Below are positions 31,688 to 46,100 of a stretch of DNA of 64,000 nucleotides, piece after piece. The stretch's first letter is position 1, and each line of letters opens with the position of its first letter. The DNA is from Andalucia godoyi (lineage: Eukaryota; Discoba; Jakobea; Jakobida; Andaluciidae): positions 186,001 through 250,000 of the forward strand of contig VRVR01000013.1 in the NCBI GenBank assembly GCA_009859145.1, given 5' to 3'. The notes beneath the pieces are model-generated. The model saw only the letters and a program-made list of their open reading frames with translations. It was not told where the DNA came from and did no database searches. The translations under genes and the position numbers were made by a program.

Positions 31688-32956
31688 TTAGAAAGAAACG
31701 GCCTCGCCGACGGAAGCGAGGACAGCCTTCTTGAGAATGCCCGACAGCTCAGATTCGATTCGCTGAGGAAGTGGAGTCTTGTGCTGTGCGTTGTATTCCT
31801 TTTGGATGGCACCCCAATCGACTCCACGACGACGAACAACAGTTCGGATAAGAGCGGCTTCGTCGCATCCCAAACCCTCCATTGCGTCTTCCAACTTTGT
31901 GGCGAAGAAGTTGGCCTTGTTCATGTTGAACGCAAGGATGGATCGAAGTGCCTTGTCCATCGAACCAGAGAAGCACTTCGGAATCGCCTTGAAAAGATCG
32001 TGCTGCTTGGGTGAAAGCTCCAGATACTTGCTGTTCAGGGCAGCAAGATGGGCAGCAGAACGGTTGCCGAAAACCTGGATGAACGGGGCCTCGTCCGTTC
32101 CGAGCATCTTGCCCTCTCCTGCGTTGTACAAGTTCATGGCATCCTGCTGGACCTGCTGAACATCCACTGCAGACGATTCGTCACGCTGACCAAGAGAAAC
32201 AACAGTCAAGAGCTGTTTGATGGAGCCAGACAGGACCTTTCCGAGCTTCTCGCCAAGAGTGTTCTTGGTATCGAGCTTGCTGTACGCAGCAATAAGTGCC
32301 TTGATTTCCGCATTCGATGACGAGCACAGAATTTCGACAATGACGTTCTCGTCGGTTGACAAGCCCTTCATCGCTTCATCGAGCAACTCTGCCTGGTACA
32401 CAACAGGGTCTTCCAGAAGAGCGAGAAGGAAGGTGCGGAAGTTGCCCGAGGTGCCCTTGGAAATCGACTTCACGGCATCCTTTCCATAGTTGGACATGTA
32501 CACCTGCTTGAAGATCTGAAGATGGGCGTTCGAGCGCGGTGCAATCACCGACGCAATCTTTGCGTCATCCGTCAAGAGACCAGAGAGCGCGCTGTAAACC
32601 ACCGCTGCATCATCAACTGCTTGCTTCTTGGCTGACTCCTCAAGCTTGAGCGCCTCCATTGCCTTGCGGGCGGCTTCCTGCTTTGCCTTCTGCTCAGCAT
32701 CCTTCTCGGCATTCTGGGCATCCTTGATGTTCTGCAGTTCCTCCTGGGCAGACTTGAGCGCATTTTGAACGTCCTGCAACTGCTGGCGAGCACGTGAAAG
32801 ATCAAGCTCAGACTTTTGAAGAGCCTTCTTGGTGTTCTCAAGCTCACGGCGGGTCTGCTCATGAGCCTGCTTCTCGCTCTCCAGAGCCTTTGCATCCTTG
32901 TCAAGACCAAGAGATGACTGAAGCTTATCAGAAGTGGATTTCAAGAAATTTGCCAT
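31688..32956 (-). CDS. Annexin with N-terminal coiled coil
   Basis: A 422-residue protein. Annexins bind acidic membranes in a calcium-dependent way through four ~70-residue repeats. Residues ~15-115 are an unusual Lys/Glu/Ala/Gln-rich coiled coil (AHEQTRRELENTKKALQKSE and following). Four annexin repeats follow: LSGLLTDDAKIASVIAPRSN, then AMKGLSTDENVIVEILCSSS, then KMLGTDEAPFIQVFGNRSAA, then AMEGLGCDEAALIRTVVRRR. Repeats 2-4 keep the GxGT/GL-type loop plus D-E that starts the calcium site; repeat 1 has LLTDD and looks weaker. The predicted length exceeds a standard annexin core (~320) by the coiled coil. No signal peptide. The protein may tether membranes or form oligomers through the coiled coil, which is inference. 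Confidence 0.92.
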   Translation of the reverse strand: MANFLKSTSDKLQSSLGLDKDAKALESEKQAHEQTRRELENTKKALQKSELDLSRARQQLQDVQNALKSAQEELQNIKDAQNAEKDAEQKAKQEAARKAMEALKLEESAKKQAVDDAAVVYSALSGLLTDDAKIASVIAPRSNAHLQIFKQVYMSNYGKDAVKSISKGTSGNFRTFLLALLEDPVVYQAELLDEAMKGLSTDENVIVEILCSSSNAEIKALIAAYSKLDTKNTLGEKLGKVLSGSIKQLLTVVSLGQRDESSAVDVQQVQQDAMNLYNAGEGKMLGTDEAPFIQVFGNRSAAHLAALNSKYLELSPKQHDLFKAIPKCFSGSMDKALRSILAFNMNKANFFATKLEDAMEGLGCDEAALIRTVVRRRGVDWGAIQKEYNAQHKTPLPQRIESELSGILKKAVLASVGEAVSF

Positions 32957-34160
32957 TTTTCAAAGAGTGCGTTCAATTCGAAGAGTTTAGAACAACCAAG
33001 AATACGACGAAGAAAAGAGAAGAAGAAAGAAGAAGAAGAAAGAAAAAGATGAAGAAGAAGAAGAAGAATGAATGGAGGAAAATGTTGAGGAAGAAACGAT
33101 TGATCTGCACGAAGAGCTGGCTGGCGGCGGAAACTTGACGCCGGGGGGGCAGTTGGCAATGCGCTGATTGGGAGAGCCCCAGAGGATTCTCCTTTCCGAA
33201 TCGGTGATGTGTCGGACCAGATGGCAGATGCCCGTACAACGCATTCAGAAGCCCACCCGATTGCTCATCGACCTAGTGCGCAAACCGCCGCAGAAAGAAA
33301 AAGAAGAAAAAGAGTTGATAACGAGCTATACATACAAAGAACGGGGGGGTTTGCAAAAACACTCTGGTTTTGGGTGCTTTTTTGTCGTTGTTTTTTTCTT
33401 TTGTCTTGAGCTACAGTGCTTGTTGATGGTTTGAACAGGGACCGGATTTTATAACAGCTGATATGAAAGTTGAGTGATGACCGTTTTGCATTCAATTGTC
33501 TCTCTCTCTTTTTTTTTTTTTTGGGCTCAAGACGACCCACGGGTGACTGCGCTGCTCGATCTGAGTTTTGTTTGTTTGTTTGTTTGTTTGTTTGTTTGTT
33601 TGTTTGTTGTGTCGCTTACCCTGTAAAAATAGATATGCATTCGTTTGTGCTTCTCTCTGTTTGTACGTATTTTTTCCCCCATAGTGAAACACGTTATTAA
33701 TTAATCAGTCTGGTTGCTGGGGCTGCAAACCCCGTGGGTACGAGTTGCCGAAACGCTTGCAAAAATGGCACATGTTCGTCAGTGCCCACCCACCCAATCC
33801 CCGTCCCCGTTCAGACCCGGTCGGCGGTCGGCTCAGCAAAGTGCAAAACTGCGGGCCGTGTAAGCAAGCAGAAGAGTGTCGAGGCCTGTCAAAGACTGAC
33901 GTGACAGCGGGATGATTGGTTCTGAAGTGTTCAGTTTGCTCAGACGTCGCCTCCAATGAAACCGTCATTGGGTCACCGTTTCCTACCCTTTTCGTGTTTT
34001 CGGAAAAAGCCCAAAAATCATGGGACCTTTTGGCGGGCTCACCCAGTTCAACCAGTCCCCAAGCTTAATTTTTTCTTAAACGACGGCATCTTCTGTTTGT
34101 GGGAATTTTAAGTATCAAATTTTCTTGTGCTTTCGGTACGTGTTGCTGCTGGCCTGCGTC
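32957..34160. other. Spacer between annexin and dynein genes
   Basis: About 1.2 kb without a supported gene; the annexin and dynein genes diverge from it. It contains a GAA-rich tract (about 33000-33085), a (TTTG)n microsatellite (33566-33608) and a GC-richer island (33711-33970) with small hairpins such as GGGGCTGCAAACCCC. I could not fit a tRNA or other known RNA to that island. Confidence 0.5.
33566..33608. repeat. (TTTG)n microsatellite
   Basis: About ten uninterrupted tetranucleotide units, read directly. Confidence 0.95.
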
Positions 34161-37100
34161 ATGTCACACAGTGAAAATACTCGGGATATCCCGCAACGAC
34201 CCACGAGTCAATCCAGCAATTCCTCTCAGCGGAACTCTGGAGTGGATTCCAAATCGGAATCGAGACTTGCGTCAGCGATTCAGAAAATATCCGGCCAGAA
34301 TGAGAAAATCGCTTCCGACCATCGTTTGGCAGCGGCAGAGAAGACGCGAAAGCATTCTTCTTACGAGGCCCCCTTGCAGAAGGTCCCTAAATTGCTGCAC
34401 GCCCGAATTCCCGGTACGTTGAAATCCATGCACTCCTTAAATGACTCTGCTTTCAGCACGTCTTTTTTTGCCGATCCTCCTGTAATGCCATCAAGAAACA
34501 TTGTTCAGCTTCTTGATAGAGCTCGGTCCCCAACAGATGTGTCTCGTGTGCTGAATTCTTCTCACGGAACCCGTGCTCGATCCGTGGACCCATCCAGCTC
34601 CACTTCGTTTCGGGATGGTGCAGTCGTGGACTATGGTGGACAAGGTTTGCTGGAGAATCGTCCGTCGTCTCGTTCTTCTGTTGTTTCTTTGCTTCGAAGG
34701 AATTCTCTGTCCAGAAATCGAAATTCGTCGAGCCGAGGGTCTGTCCGTCCTGGCACTTCCGCCGGAAGGCTTTCTGAGGCGCCATCATCTTTCATCGATG
34801 TTTCCAATCGCCGGCTTCATGAAAAGAGCGCTGCTGCCAGCTCTTCCAGCTCTGTCATACGTGGTCCGCGCTTGACAGAACGGATTGGTTCGAATTTTTC
34901 TCCAGCGCTCGCGGGATCTTTAGCGACGGATTCCAGTGTGTCTGTCGACGAACTCGATATTGTTGATCAGGTGATGGCACACCTTCCTTTGGAATATTTT
35001 GACGATCCCGATTATGAGACAATGGATCTCACCCGGATTATTTCCGAGGCAAAGGAAAATGGGATGTCTGTGTCGGGCTTCACAAAGTTTTTCAGAAATG
35101 ACGGAGAATTTAGCTGGGAGCCATGCTGTATTGTTGACTTTGATGCCGTTGAATCGCTGTTTCATGTTGTTTTCACAGAGTTCAGAGACGTTAATGGAAA
35201 CTGTCTTTCCAAGAGTGTTCGCCGGCTGAATGTTCGTCTTGCGGATGAATCGGAATTCTGGTTTGCGAGTCGCGTGGCGTCCGCGGAAGGGTATCGTGTG
35301 GAATTTGAACAACAGCTGCGGACCCAAATGTATCTTGATAGATTACCTGACGAGCTAGTAACGCAGTTCCCACAGTCTTTTCTTGAAAGCATTATCGAAA
35401 GGTCTAGAGTTTCTCGATCTGTTCCTAAATCACTGCGTGCGTTCACGGAAAATTTTGTCGATGAGATGGTGATTGATTTCTCTCGCGCGGTGAAGAAAGC
35501 TCACATTGAGTATTGTCGTTTATCAGATCCCGATCTTGATCGAGAGTGTCGAAAATTGAATCTTCTTCCTATTTCTACTTTTGTTTCGGTTCATCGCGTG
35601 CCTGCACCGTTTTCTACCGTTCTTATGGTTCCTGGAATGGGGCCAGAAGTGTTTGAAGGGAAAAGACGTCAAGTGGACGCAGCATTTCTGTTGGAACCAA
35701 AAGTATTCTCGTGTATTTCGTCGCTGCAAGATTATCTTCGACAGATTCGTCCGCTCATGTTTCTTCCTCGCTTTCCCGAACATCTCGCGCAAGAGGATAA
35801 CACAGCTGGAATCCGAACAGTCAATTGGTTTGATTTTGAGAAGCTACAAATTTCCCAATTGAAAGAGAACATGGCGTTGCTTGCGTCGGATTGGGCATCT
35901 TCAGCGGAGAGTTTGATTTTGGAGTATCTCTTCGATGACATTGATTTTTACGCACAGGAAATACCGAGGTTTCGCACCACTGCTGCTGGTAAGTTGGAAA
36001 ATTTTGTGTATTTTCTGATGCGCAATACTGTCCGTCGGTTTGTAGATGATACATTGCATGTTTTTCATGAGTTTTTCGCGCAATATTCTTTGGATTCTGC
36101 AGCGACGGCACCTCCATCCCTAACCTCCATCCCATTATTCTATATGGTGGTAGGGAGCGAAAATGTCTCGGACGGAACGTCAGTGTTGACGTTTTCTCCG
36201 TCGCTGAATGCAATGCAGGCGACAGTAGAACGTTATCTTGCCGATCTGTGCCATCTTTCGGGTACGTCATTCCTTCGAATGGACAGCATTCTCTTTCCAG
36301 TAATGGGCTTTTCCAGGTCGTTCATTCCATCTGCAGAGGTCTCCGATGCAAGTGTGGTAACGGTGCGTGATGCGGTTGCAGCTATTTTGATGCAGAATGT
36401 GGATGCCTTGAACGAGACCTTTTCTCAGCTGAAGGTTCTTGTTGATGCGTTGAGTGCAGACTGTGAAACGTTCTGTGAAAAATTCAAAGGAATGGACATC
36501 CGAGACAGCATGCAAGTGCAACGTCTATGTGGGGAACTTGAGAGAATGAGGGAGATCTCCGTGAAAGTTCGGTTTTCTCTTTCCAGCACGCTCCCGTGCA
36601 ACATGTTTTTTGTGGACTGCACCAAATTGAAAGATGATTTGTATAAGCGTGCTGAGCTGCTCATCCGCTCATTGATTTGCTGCTTCCAAGACAGCATCAT
36701 GTCCGAGTCAAGTCGCATTGTGGTTGAAAGCGATGCGCTGAAACAGAGGATTCTCACCATCCCGAAGGACCCTGAGGATATGGTGCTGATTCAACGCTTC
36801 GTGGAAGACAACAGAGGTGCGATGGCTCAAGTTCGAACAGACGTCAGAAATCTTCAAGAAGTCGTTGACCTTTCTGCTGCGTATCATTGTGAGCTTCCTG
36901 CAGAACCTTTGAAGGCGTTCTTCGCTGCGCTCGAGTGTCCTCTTGCGTTGTCTCGATCTGTTGATACGGCAGCGGACATATATGAAGAAAAGAAATCCGA
37001 GTTCATTGACCAACTGTTGAAAGATAATGTTGAGCTGACAGGCGACTTTGACAGTGTGGTCGTCGAAATCGATAGCTTTGTGGAGTACACTCGTCTTGAG

Positions 37101-40100
37101 GATGCAGCAAAGGCCTCTGAATTTGCTGCGCATGTGCGAACCAGACTGCAGGATCTGGAAAGCAGGTCGAATTTGTATCGATCTCGGGAATCACTTTTCA
37201 ATCTGCATCCAACGGACAGAACTTTGCTTGTGGATTTGAAAAAATCGTTCGGTCCGAACGATTTGCTGTGGTCCACTGCCTGGGCGTTCTTGAAAGTACT
37301 TCCGGACTGGATGGATGGTCCTTTTGTGCACTTAAATGCTCCAGAGATTGATACGTCTCTGAAAGCATGGATCAATGCCGCTCATTCTGCGTCTTCGTCA
37401 TTCAAATACCGTCCCCAAATGCTCGATCTTACTACTGATTTGATTTCCAAACTTTCTGATTTTGCAGTTCATCTGCCGTTGATCAAATACCTTCGACACC
37501 CAGGATTGAAAGCTCGGCATTGGAAAGAAATCGAAGCTGTTATTGGGATCAATATCCCGTCTGATGAAACTGTAGCGCTCTCCACGATTCTGGAGAAACA
37601 TCTTGCTGACTCGCAGATTGAACAACTGAGACAGATTGCGGACACTGCCAGTCGTGAATTTGCACTGGAGAGGTCACTTGATAGAATGCAAAATGAGTGG
37701 AAGACTGTGGTTTTCTCATTTTCCGACTTTCAGATGGCAAATGTTCGCACGCTGACTGGTGTTTCTGCGATTATGGATCTTCTAGATGATCATATTGTGA
37801 GGACTCAGAGCATCATCAGTAGTCCGCATGTTGGACCCTTTCTGGATCGTTCTCAGAGATGGATTGTGAAACTGGTTCGTGCTCAAGAGATTTTGGAAGT
37901 TTGGATGCTCTGTCAAAAACAGTATTGCTATCTGCAGCCCGTGTTCTCTTCCGAGGATATTCAAAAGCAGTTGACAGCAGAAGCGAAGAGGTTTTCTTTT
38001 GTCGACCGATCATTCCGCAGAATCATGGAAGACGCTTTCCGACATCCGAACGTGTTGTCATTTTGTTCAAATGATAATCTCCACAAGGCGTTGTCCGACA
38101 ACACGCAGCAACTTGACGCAATCCTAGCAGGCCTGCAGGATTACTTGGAAATCAAGCGCTTGTCGTTCCCTAGATTGTTCTTCTTGTCCAATGATGAATT
38201 GCTTTCTGTGCTTTCGGAGACGAAAGACCCGCGAAGAATTCAGCCTCATCTTCGCAAGTGTTTCGAGGGCATCGATGCTGTGAATTTCGACGCCGGATCA
38301 AGAATCACTGCCATACATTCCAAGGCTGGAGAACAAATCAACCTGCTGACTGCCGTCGATCCTCGAGAGCATGATAACATGGTTGAAAGATGGTTGCGTG
38401 TTCTCGAGTTGTCCATGCAAGAAACCATTCGCCTTCAAATTCATTCTTGTCTGGAGAATCGCACGCGTGCTGTCCGAGAGGAGTGGCTGCTGCAATGGCC
38501 GTCGCAGATGGTGCTTCTTGTCTCGCAAATCATGTGGACCCGCGAGATTGCCAAATGCCTGGAATTCGAGGGACGAAAAGGCCTTGCACGATACGTGGAA
38601 GTGCAGGAAAAGCAATTGAGATTGTTGGTCGAGCTGGTTCGATCGAAGAACGCCCTGCTACCTCGTGAAATGCAAACCGTTGGCTCCATGATTGTTCTCG
38701 ATGTGCACGCTAGGGATGCGGTTTCCCAGATGATAGTTGAGAAGGTCGACTCTGCCGACGATTGGTCATTCTTATCTCAAATGCGATGCTATTGGGATTC
38801 CGAAGGGGCGGTTCGATCGTCCATTCGAGGCGATGTCAAGGTGCGGATGATGCATGTTTCTCTTGACTACGCTTACGAATATGTGGGTAATCAACCCCGG
38901 CTCGTCATAACACCGCTAACGGATCGCTGTTTCCGCACTCTCATGGGTGCATTGCACGTGCATCTCGGAGGCGCCCCCGAAGGCCCTGCGGGAACTGGTA
39001 AGACGGAGACGACAAAGGATCTTGCAAAGGCTATTGCTAAACACTGCGTCGTGTTCAACTGCTCCGACGGGCTTGACTATGTGGCAATGGGAAAGTTTTT
39101 CAAAGGACTTGTTGGTGCAGGTTCTTGGTGTTGTTTGGATGAGTTTAATAGAATTGATCCAGAAGTCCTTTCTGTCGTTGCACAGCAGATTCTCTCCATT
39201 CAGCAGGCAGTGCTTGGTCAGAAAGATATTATTGTTCTGGAAGGAACTACGTTGAAGATTGATAGTTCTTGTGCGGTCTTCATTACCATGAACCCGGGAT
39301 ATGCAGGCCGTGCAGAACTTCCCGACAATTTGAAGGCTTTGTTCCGACCAGTGGCTATGATGGTTCCCGACTATACCCTAATTTCGGAAATTTCTCTTCT
39401 TTCGAGTGGATTCCAGAGCGCAAAAGCACTGTCACATAAGATGGTGGTCCTATTCAAACTGTGCGCTGAACAGCTTTCTCCTCAGACACATTACGACTAT
39501 GGAATGAGGGCTGTGAAGGCAGTTCTGAATGCTGCCGCTCTTTTCAAGTCGAATTCATTTGATGACGAAGAATCTATTCTAGTGCGGGCTATTCATGCTG
39601 TCAATTCTCCAAAGTTTTTGGAAGAAGATGTTGCCTTATTCAATGGTATAGTTGCAGATTTATTTCCACATCGCAGCTTCGAGGAAAAGGATGTTTTGTT
39701 GGATCGGGCTCTCCAGAGTGCGATTTCTGAGAGGACTCTCATTCCTTCTGATTACTTTGTCGCAAAATGCAAGCAATTAGTGCATACGTTGGAAATTCGT
39801 CATGGAGTCATGCTTGTGGGCCTCCCGATGAGCGGGAAATCTTCAGCAATACGTACCGTCGAACGCGTCTCGGTCCATTTAAAGAACGTTCCGACAATTT
39901 GTGCGACGGTGAATCCTAAATCTGTTAGTTCCCATCAGTTATTTGGATATCTTGATTCTGTCACTCATGAATGGCGGGATGGCATATCGTCTTCCATCTT
40001 TCGTGACTTGGCGATCAGCAAGGATTCTTCGCAAAAGTGGCTTGTGTTCGACGGTCCGGTGGACTCCCTGTGGGTTGAATCCATGAACACTGTCCTCGAT

Positions 40101-43100
40101 GACAACAAGAAGCTCTGCCTGGTATCCGGAGAAACCATTCCAATGTCTCCCACCATGCGAATTCTTTTCGAGGTTCGAGATCTTGCCGGGGCATCGCCGG
40201 CAACCGTTTCTCGTTGTGGTATGGTGTATCTTGAGCCATCTCAGCTGGGGTGGAGAGCTCTTGCTCAATCATTCTTGCTTCGGCTGAAAGTTGCAGTTGT
40301 TACAGGAAGGATCACCAACACGGTTGAGGAAGATACCGTCGAGATGCTGCCTGTTCAGTTCCTTTCGGAGGAGGAATGGGTTCGACTCGAAGTGACTTTC
40401 CTTGGGTTTTGTGACACGGTGCTATCATCATCTGTTGACTTTTGTCACTCTGCAGACCCGCAGTCGTCCGTTGCGAATGCTCTCATGTCGAGTTTCTTGC
40501 ACCTCCTCGACAGTTCGTGGACAAAAGGAGTGGACTACGATTTGTTGTTGTTGCGAGATGGTTTGTTGCTTGCAAATACTTTGGTGTTTGCCTGTCTGTG
40601 GACATTTGGTGCGTCGTTGGACACAATGTGGAAGGGGAAATTTGAAGCAGTGTTTCGGCATTCTCTTGCAAAGTTTTCCCCCTCTCTTCCATTCACTTTC
40701 ACTGGGCCTTTGATGGATGAGTCTTTGTTTGATCAATGTTTCTGTCCTGAAACGAGACGTTGGACTTCATGGATATCGTATGCTTCTCCGTGGAATTTCG
40801 TTTCGAGCGATGAAGATGTCAGGTCTGTTCGCCAAGTGTATGTTCCGACTGCAGTGACATGCGCATCGTTGTACCTGTCAAATTTGCTATTGTCAAAGGG
40901 TCATTCGGTGCTATTGAAAGGAGCACCTAGCGTTGGGAAATCAGTCATTGCAAGAACTCTGATGTCCAAAAAATCCAATGACTTTGTGGATATTCCGATT
41001 TTCCTTTCCGGCAAAGTTGCCCCGTCTGATGTCCAGCGCCGCATCGAACTTCGACTGGAGAAGAGACGCCATGGTGTCTATGGTCCTCCCCTCGGCAAGC
41101 GAGCGGTTGCCTTTGTCGAAGATCTGCACATGCCAATTCCAGATTCCTCGGGTTCAAAGCCACCTCTGGAACTAATCCGACAGTGCCTAGATCATGGTGG
41201 GTGGTACGATTTGAAGTCCTCGCAGTTTCGTCGTATCGAGGATATGTGCTTCTTGGGAACTTTCAGCGTCTCTCGTTCCAAGGATGGCATAGAAGTCTCC
41301 AAGAATGCGGATGATCGATTGCTGCGCCATTTCCATTCGATTGTTGTTGATCCGGTGGACTCCGATTCCCTTACAACGCTGTTTGTCCAGGCTGTTTGTC
41401 ATGTTGCTCGTCGCTCATCACTTATGTTGCTGCACGATATCGTTCGGTCTGCAATCGACTTGTACGGGCGGATGTCTCACATCTTTCTTCCAACTCCGTC
41501 TAGATCACACTATGTGTTCGGTATCAAAGATCTTGCTGATGTATTTGACGGCCTGCTGCATTGTTGGCCGTCGCTCACGGATGCAAAAGATTTGGCCTCT
41601 GGAAAACCGCTTTCTCGCCTCTGGCTGCACGAGTGTGCACGCGCCTTTTCTGACAAACTTGTTTGCGACTCTGACCTCCGGGCGTATGCAGCTGCAGTTG
41701 CTGAGGTGAGCAAGTCATTCCCCCTGGTTCTTCCTTTGGAAACAGTTTCCATCTTTGCTGCCCATCCCACATTCTTTATTACTTCTGGACCTACGGACAG
41801 TTATGTTGAGTGCCAGAATACTGCTGACCTATATGAAAACATTCACAGTTTGTTGCCGAATATGGCGGCAGCAACGCTGAAAGTCGGTTCCTCTGCGCAA
41901 GGCAATGCTTACATACCGTTTTCCTATTCTTTGGAACACGTCAGCAGAATATCCCGAATTCTTGGGAACGTCTCCGGGCATGCGTTGTTGGTTGGTGTTG
42001 GAGGATCCGGTCGGCGAACCTGCGCCAGACTAGCTGCGCGTTTGCGAAAGTTTGATGTAACTGAAATCGTCCCCTCAACAAAGTACAGCTTCCGGGAATG
42101 GAGAGATGATTTGAAACGAATCGTAAGCCAGACCGGTTCTCGCTCTATTCGTTCTGTTTTCCTTCTTACGGATGATGAGGTTCCACGATCTGATCGAGCT
42201 TGGGAAGATGTACATTTACTCCTTGCTGTTGGTGAAATTCAGGATCTTTTCGCCGATGATGAGTGGCCAATGCTTTTGGAGCCCCTTCGGCAGACGGCTC
42301 CCCAATCACACATGGAGCGCCTCAAGAAGATGTTTTGGCAAAATGTTCGCTCACATCTTCGTTTGGTCTTGTGCTTGTCACCATCTGACATGCACCGCTT
42401 CCGAGAGAAGCTGCGACTTGTCCCATCTCTTCTTCGTTGCTGTACCATTGATTGGTTCCATAACTGGCCCAGCAATGCATTGCAAGCTGTTGCAGCACAG
42501 TCTGTGCCTTCTGTTCTTAGTTACGCTCGCGACGAAGTACTGAATTCTGCGGTGGTTAAATGTTGCGTTGAGTTGCATCAGTCCGTTGAGTCCGGCGTCC
42601 CTTCGCAGTTCTTTTTGTTCCTGTCATCTTTCGCTTATCTTCTTATGAAGGGCAGAAAGAAACTGTTATTTTCAAAGGAACGGTATGAACTCGGACTTAC
42701 TCGATTGCATGACACCGAAGAGGTCATTCAGGAACTTCAAAATGCTCAAGAACTTTTGTTTCCTGTGTTGGAGAAGACTCGTCGAGAAACACTGGCCTTG
42801 ATGACGTCTATCAGTGCAGAACGTGGCAGGGTGGACGAGACTGCAAAGCAGGTGGCTATCGAAGAAGGCTTTGCGGCAGAACAGGCAGAAGCTCAGAAGT
42901 CGATTCGTGATGAATGTGAGCAGGATCTTGCAAAAGCACTCCCAGCACTTGAAGCTGCTTTGGCAGCATTGCGAAGTCTGGATCGGTCCAAGATCGCAGA
43001 AGTGAAGGCCATGAAGAACCCTTCTGAAGGAGTGCGCCTTGTAATGGAAACCGTCTGCCATATGTTTGACGTACCACCCTCTAAGATCTCAACTGATGTT

Positions 43101-46100
43101 CCTGGGAAGTATATCGAAGACTTTTGGGGTCCTTCACAGAAGTTGCTTTCTGATGTGCACTTTTTGGACCGAATCCTTTCGTATGACAAGGATTCTATCA
43201 GTGATGCAATCATCGAGAAAATCAGACCGTATATCAAGAAGCCGGAATTCAAACCAGAAAAGGTTAGACGGGCATCGCTGGCTGCAGAAGGCCTATGTCG
43301 CTGGGTTCGTGCAATGGATACGTACTACAGAGTGAAGAAGGTTGTCGCTCCTAAACAAGCTGCGCTTCAACAAGCCGAGTCTCAGTATTCTCTTCTTCTC
43401 GAGAATCTACAGGAAAAACAGAAAATGCTTCTCTCCTTGCAAGACGATTTGGAAATGCTTGTTTCCAAACTGCAGAACGCAGAAAAGACGAAAACAGAAC
43501 TGGAAGGTCGCTTATCCACCGCAACGGCGCGCTTGGAGCGTGCAAAGAAGTTGTTGGTGCTTTTGGGCGACGAGAAGACTCGCTGGGGAGATTCTTTAAG
43601 CGCAGTTCAGCGTCGCCTTGATTCACTTGTGTGCGATTCTCTTTTGTGTGCCTCTTTGATTTCGTATGCTGGAAACTGTTCTGTGCGTCAGCGATCGATT
43701 CTTTCGCGTACCTTTGTTTCAGTGTGCGCTAGAAATTATTTGAATTCTTCGCTGGACTGTTTGTCGTCTGAAGATGACAGTGAGGATCGCAATGAGAATA
43801 TTCTTGCGCCTCTGCTTGGAGATCCTCTCGAAACACGAGAATGGATTCGCCAAGGTTTGCCGCCAGACTCCTTCTCCAATTCGAACGCTGTCATGTCAGA
43901 GCACTCCCTTTTGTGGCCTTTGTTTGTCGATCCGCAAGGACAGGCTAACGCATGGATTCGATCTCGCGAACAAGCAAACAGGCTCATGATTTTGCGCCAT
44001 GATGACGAATCGTTCTTGCGGAACTTGGAGAATGCCGTTGTGAACGGAGTGCCGTGCTTGGTGGAAAACTTTCCCAATTTCCTCGACGCCTCTCTTTCTG
44101 ATGTCTTCTCCGTCAAACTGTTTCGTCATCTGTTGTATCGAGATCAGACGGCCAGTGGCCCCCTGAATATTCAAATCGGGGATCATGATGTTGAGGTTCA
44201 CCCCTCGTTTCGTCTGTATCTGACAACCCGGGACACAAACTTTTCGCTCTCACCCGAAGATTACTCACGGGTGTGCGTAGTCAATTTCGGTGTCACGTTA
44301 GATGGCTTGCAGGATCAGCTGCTGACTATTTTGGTCTCAAAGGAACAGCCCAAGCTCTCGGACGAAAGAAATCGTCTCCTTCTTGAACAACAGAAGAACG
44401 CGGAATCTCTTCGTTCAGTGGAAGACAAAGTTCTGGATCTCATCGGTGGGTCTTCTTTCTCCAATCCGGAGGCTCTGTTGGATGATGAGGACCTTCTTGC
44501 CGCATTGAAGTCTTCAAAACAGTCTGCATTGGAAATTCAGGAACGTGTTCGGGATGCTGAACGAATGGCAGAAGAAATGGAAGCTGCTCGATCTCAGTAT
44601 CTTCCTTCTGCTCGGAATGCGTCAATCATGTTCTTTATTGTGGAGGATCTTCGCTCTGTGAATCATCTGTATGTTTTCTCTCTGCAGTGGTTCATTACTG
44701 TCATTTTGCGTTCTATCCAGGAGAGCAGAAACGGTCTTGCGGCTCCGCAACACCAGAGCCATGAAGAAGTGCAGAAACGTGTTTTGAAGTTGCAATCCCA
44801 CATGCTTCGCCTCTTTTATCGGTCGGTTTCTCGATCGCTGTTTGAAAAACACAGGCTTCTCTTTTCGCTGTTGATTGCACTTCGTCTTGGCTCCTGCGCA
44901 GGCTCAGTCGAGCCTGGTGATATGCGTCTTCTGATGGTCGGAACATCGTCAGTTTCGAGTTCTGAAGAAGTTGCGGAGACCGCAGATGATCCTTCGTTTG
45001 TTGGTCTAGATCCACACACCCGCCTTGTTCTTCGCAAACTACTGATGGATTGTTCGTTTGCCAAGGAGGTGATCACGAGCCTTCACGAAGCGAAATCCGA
45101 ATGGATGCGGTTTTTCCAATCCGAAGGTGATTTGCCGGAAACCTTTTGCCCGCTTTCTCCGCTGTCCTGCGCAAACGATTTTCGAAAGCTGTTAGTGTAC
45201 AGAATGTTTCGTCCGGAGTCAATGATGTTGCAGATTCGACGCTTTGTCATTTCATCTCTGGGCGAAGAGTTTCTGGAAAACTTTGCGTTCACTCTTCCAG
45301 AAGTCTACTCTGAAATGTCTCATGTCACTCCGTTGCTCCTTGTCATGGCTCCGGGCGTTGATCCGGTTGGTAAGCTTTTCAAGTTTGCAGAACAACTTGG
45401 TTTTGCCAGGAAATTCAAGTCGATCTCTCTTGGACAAGGACAAGGACCTGTTGCTGCTGCTCTCTTGCGTGACTGTGCGAAGAAAGGAGAGTGGCTTCTC
45501 CTGCAAAACTGTCATTTGGCGCAGTCTTGGTTGCCGCAGCTGAGTTCGATCGTGGAGAGTTTTGACGGAACCAAGATTTCGCCGGAGTTTAGGCTCTGGT
45601 TGACTACTTCGCAATCTGCCCCCATGCCAATTGCCATTCTGCAAATGAGCCTGAAAGCGACAATTGAGTCCCCTGTGGGGGTTGAATCTTCCCTGGTGCG
45701 AGCGGCTCTTGCTGAACCGGGCTTTATCGAGGAAGCCCATCCCCTTCTGCGTCGATTGTTGTATGGCTATGTGGCGCTTCATTCGATTGCATTAGAGCGT
45801 GCTCGATTCGGTTCAATCGGTTGGAATGTTCCGTATATGTTCGCAGAGTCAGATTTGAGTATTTCCCTCCGGCAATCGTTGTTATTGACTGCAATGATGA
45901 GCGAGGCTGAATCTTTGGGAACGATGAATTCAGCATCCACCACCTCCACAGTGAGGAAAATTAACGATTCCGATCGGGCGGAGCTCCCATTCCGGGCCCT
46001 GAGGTATCTTGCCGGTGAAATTAACTATGGTGGTCGTATCACCGACGAATGGGACCGTCGTCTCATGCAGACTCTCTGCGATACATACTTGTGTCAAGCT

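Noticed and set aside
33711-33970. GC-rich island with hairpins as a possible tRNA, SRP or RNase P RNA
   Set aside because: No cloverleaf, anticodon arm or SRP/RNase P core motif could be fitted by eye.
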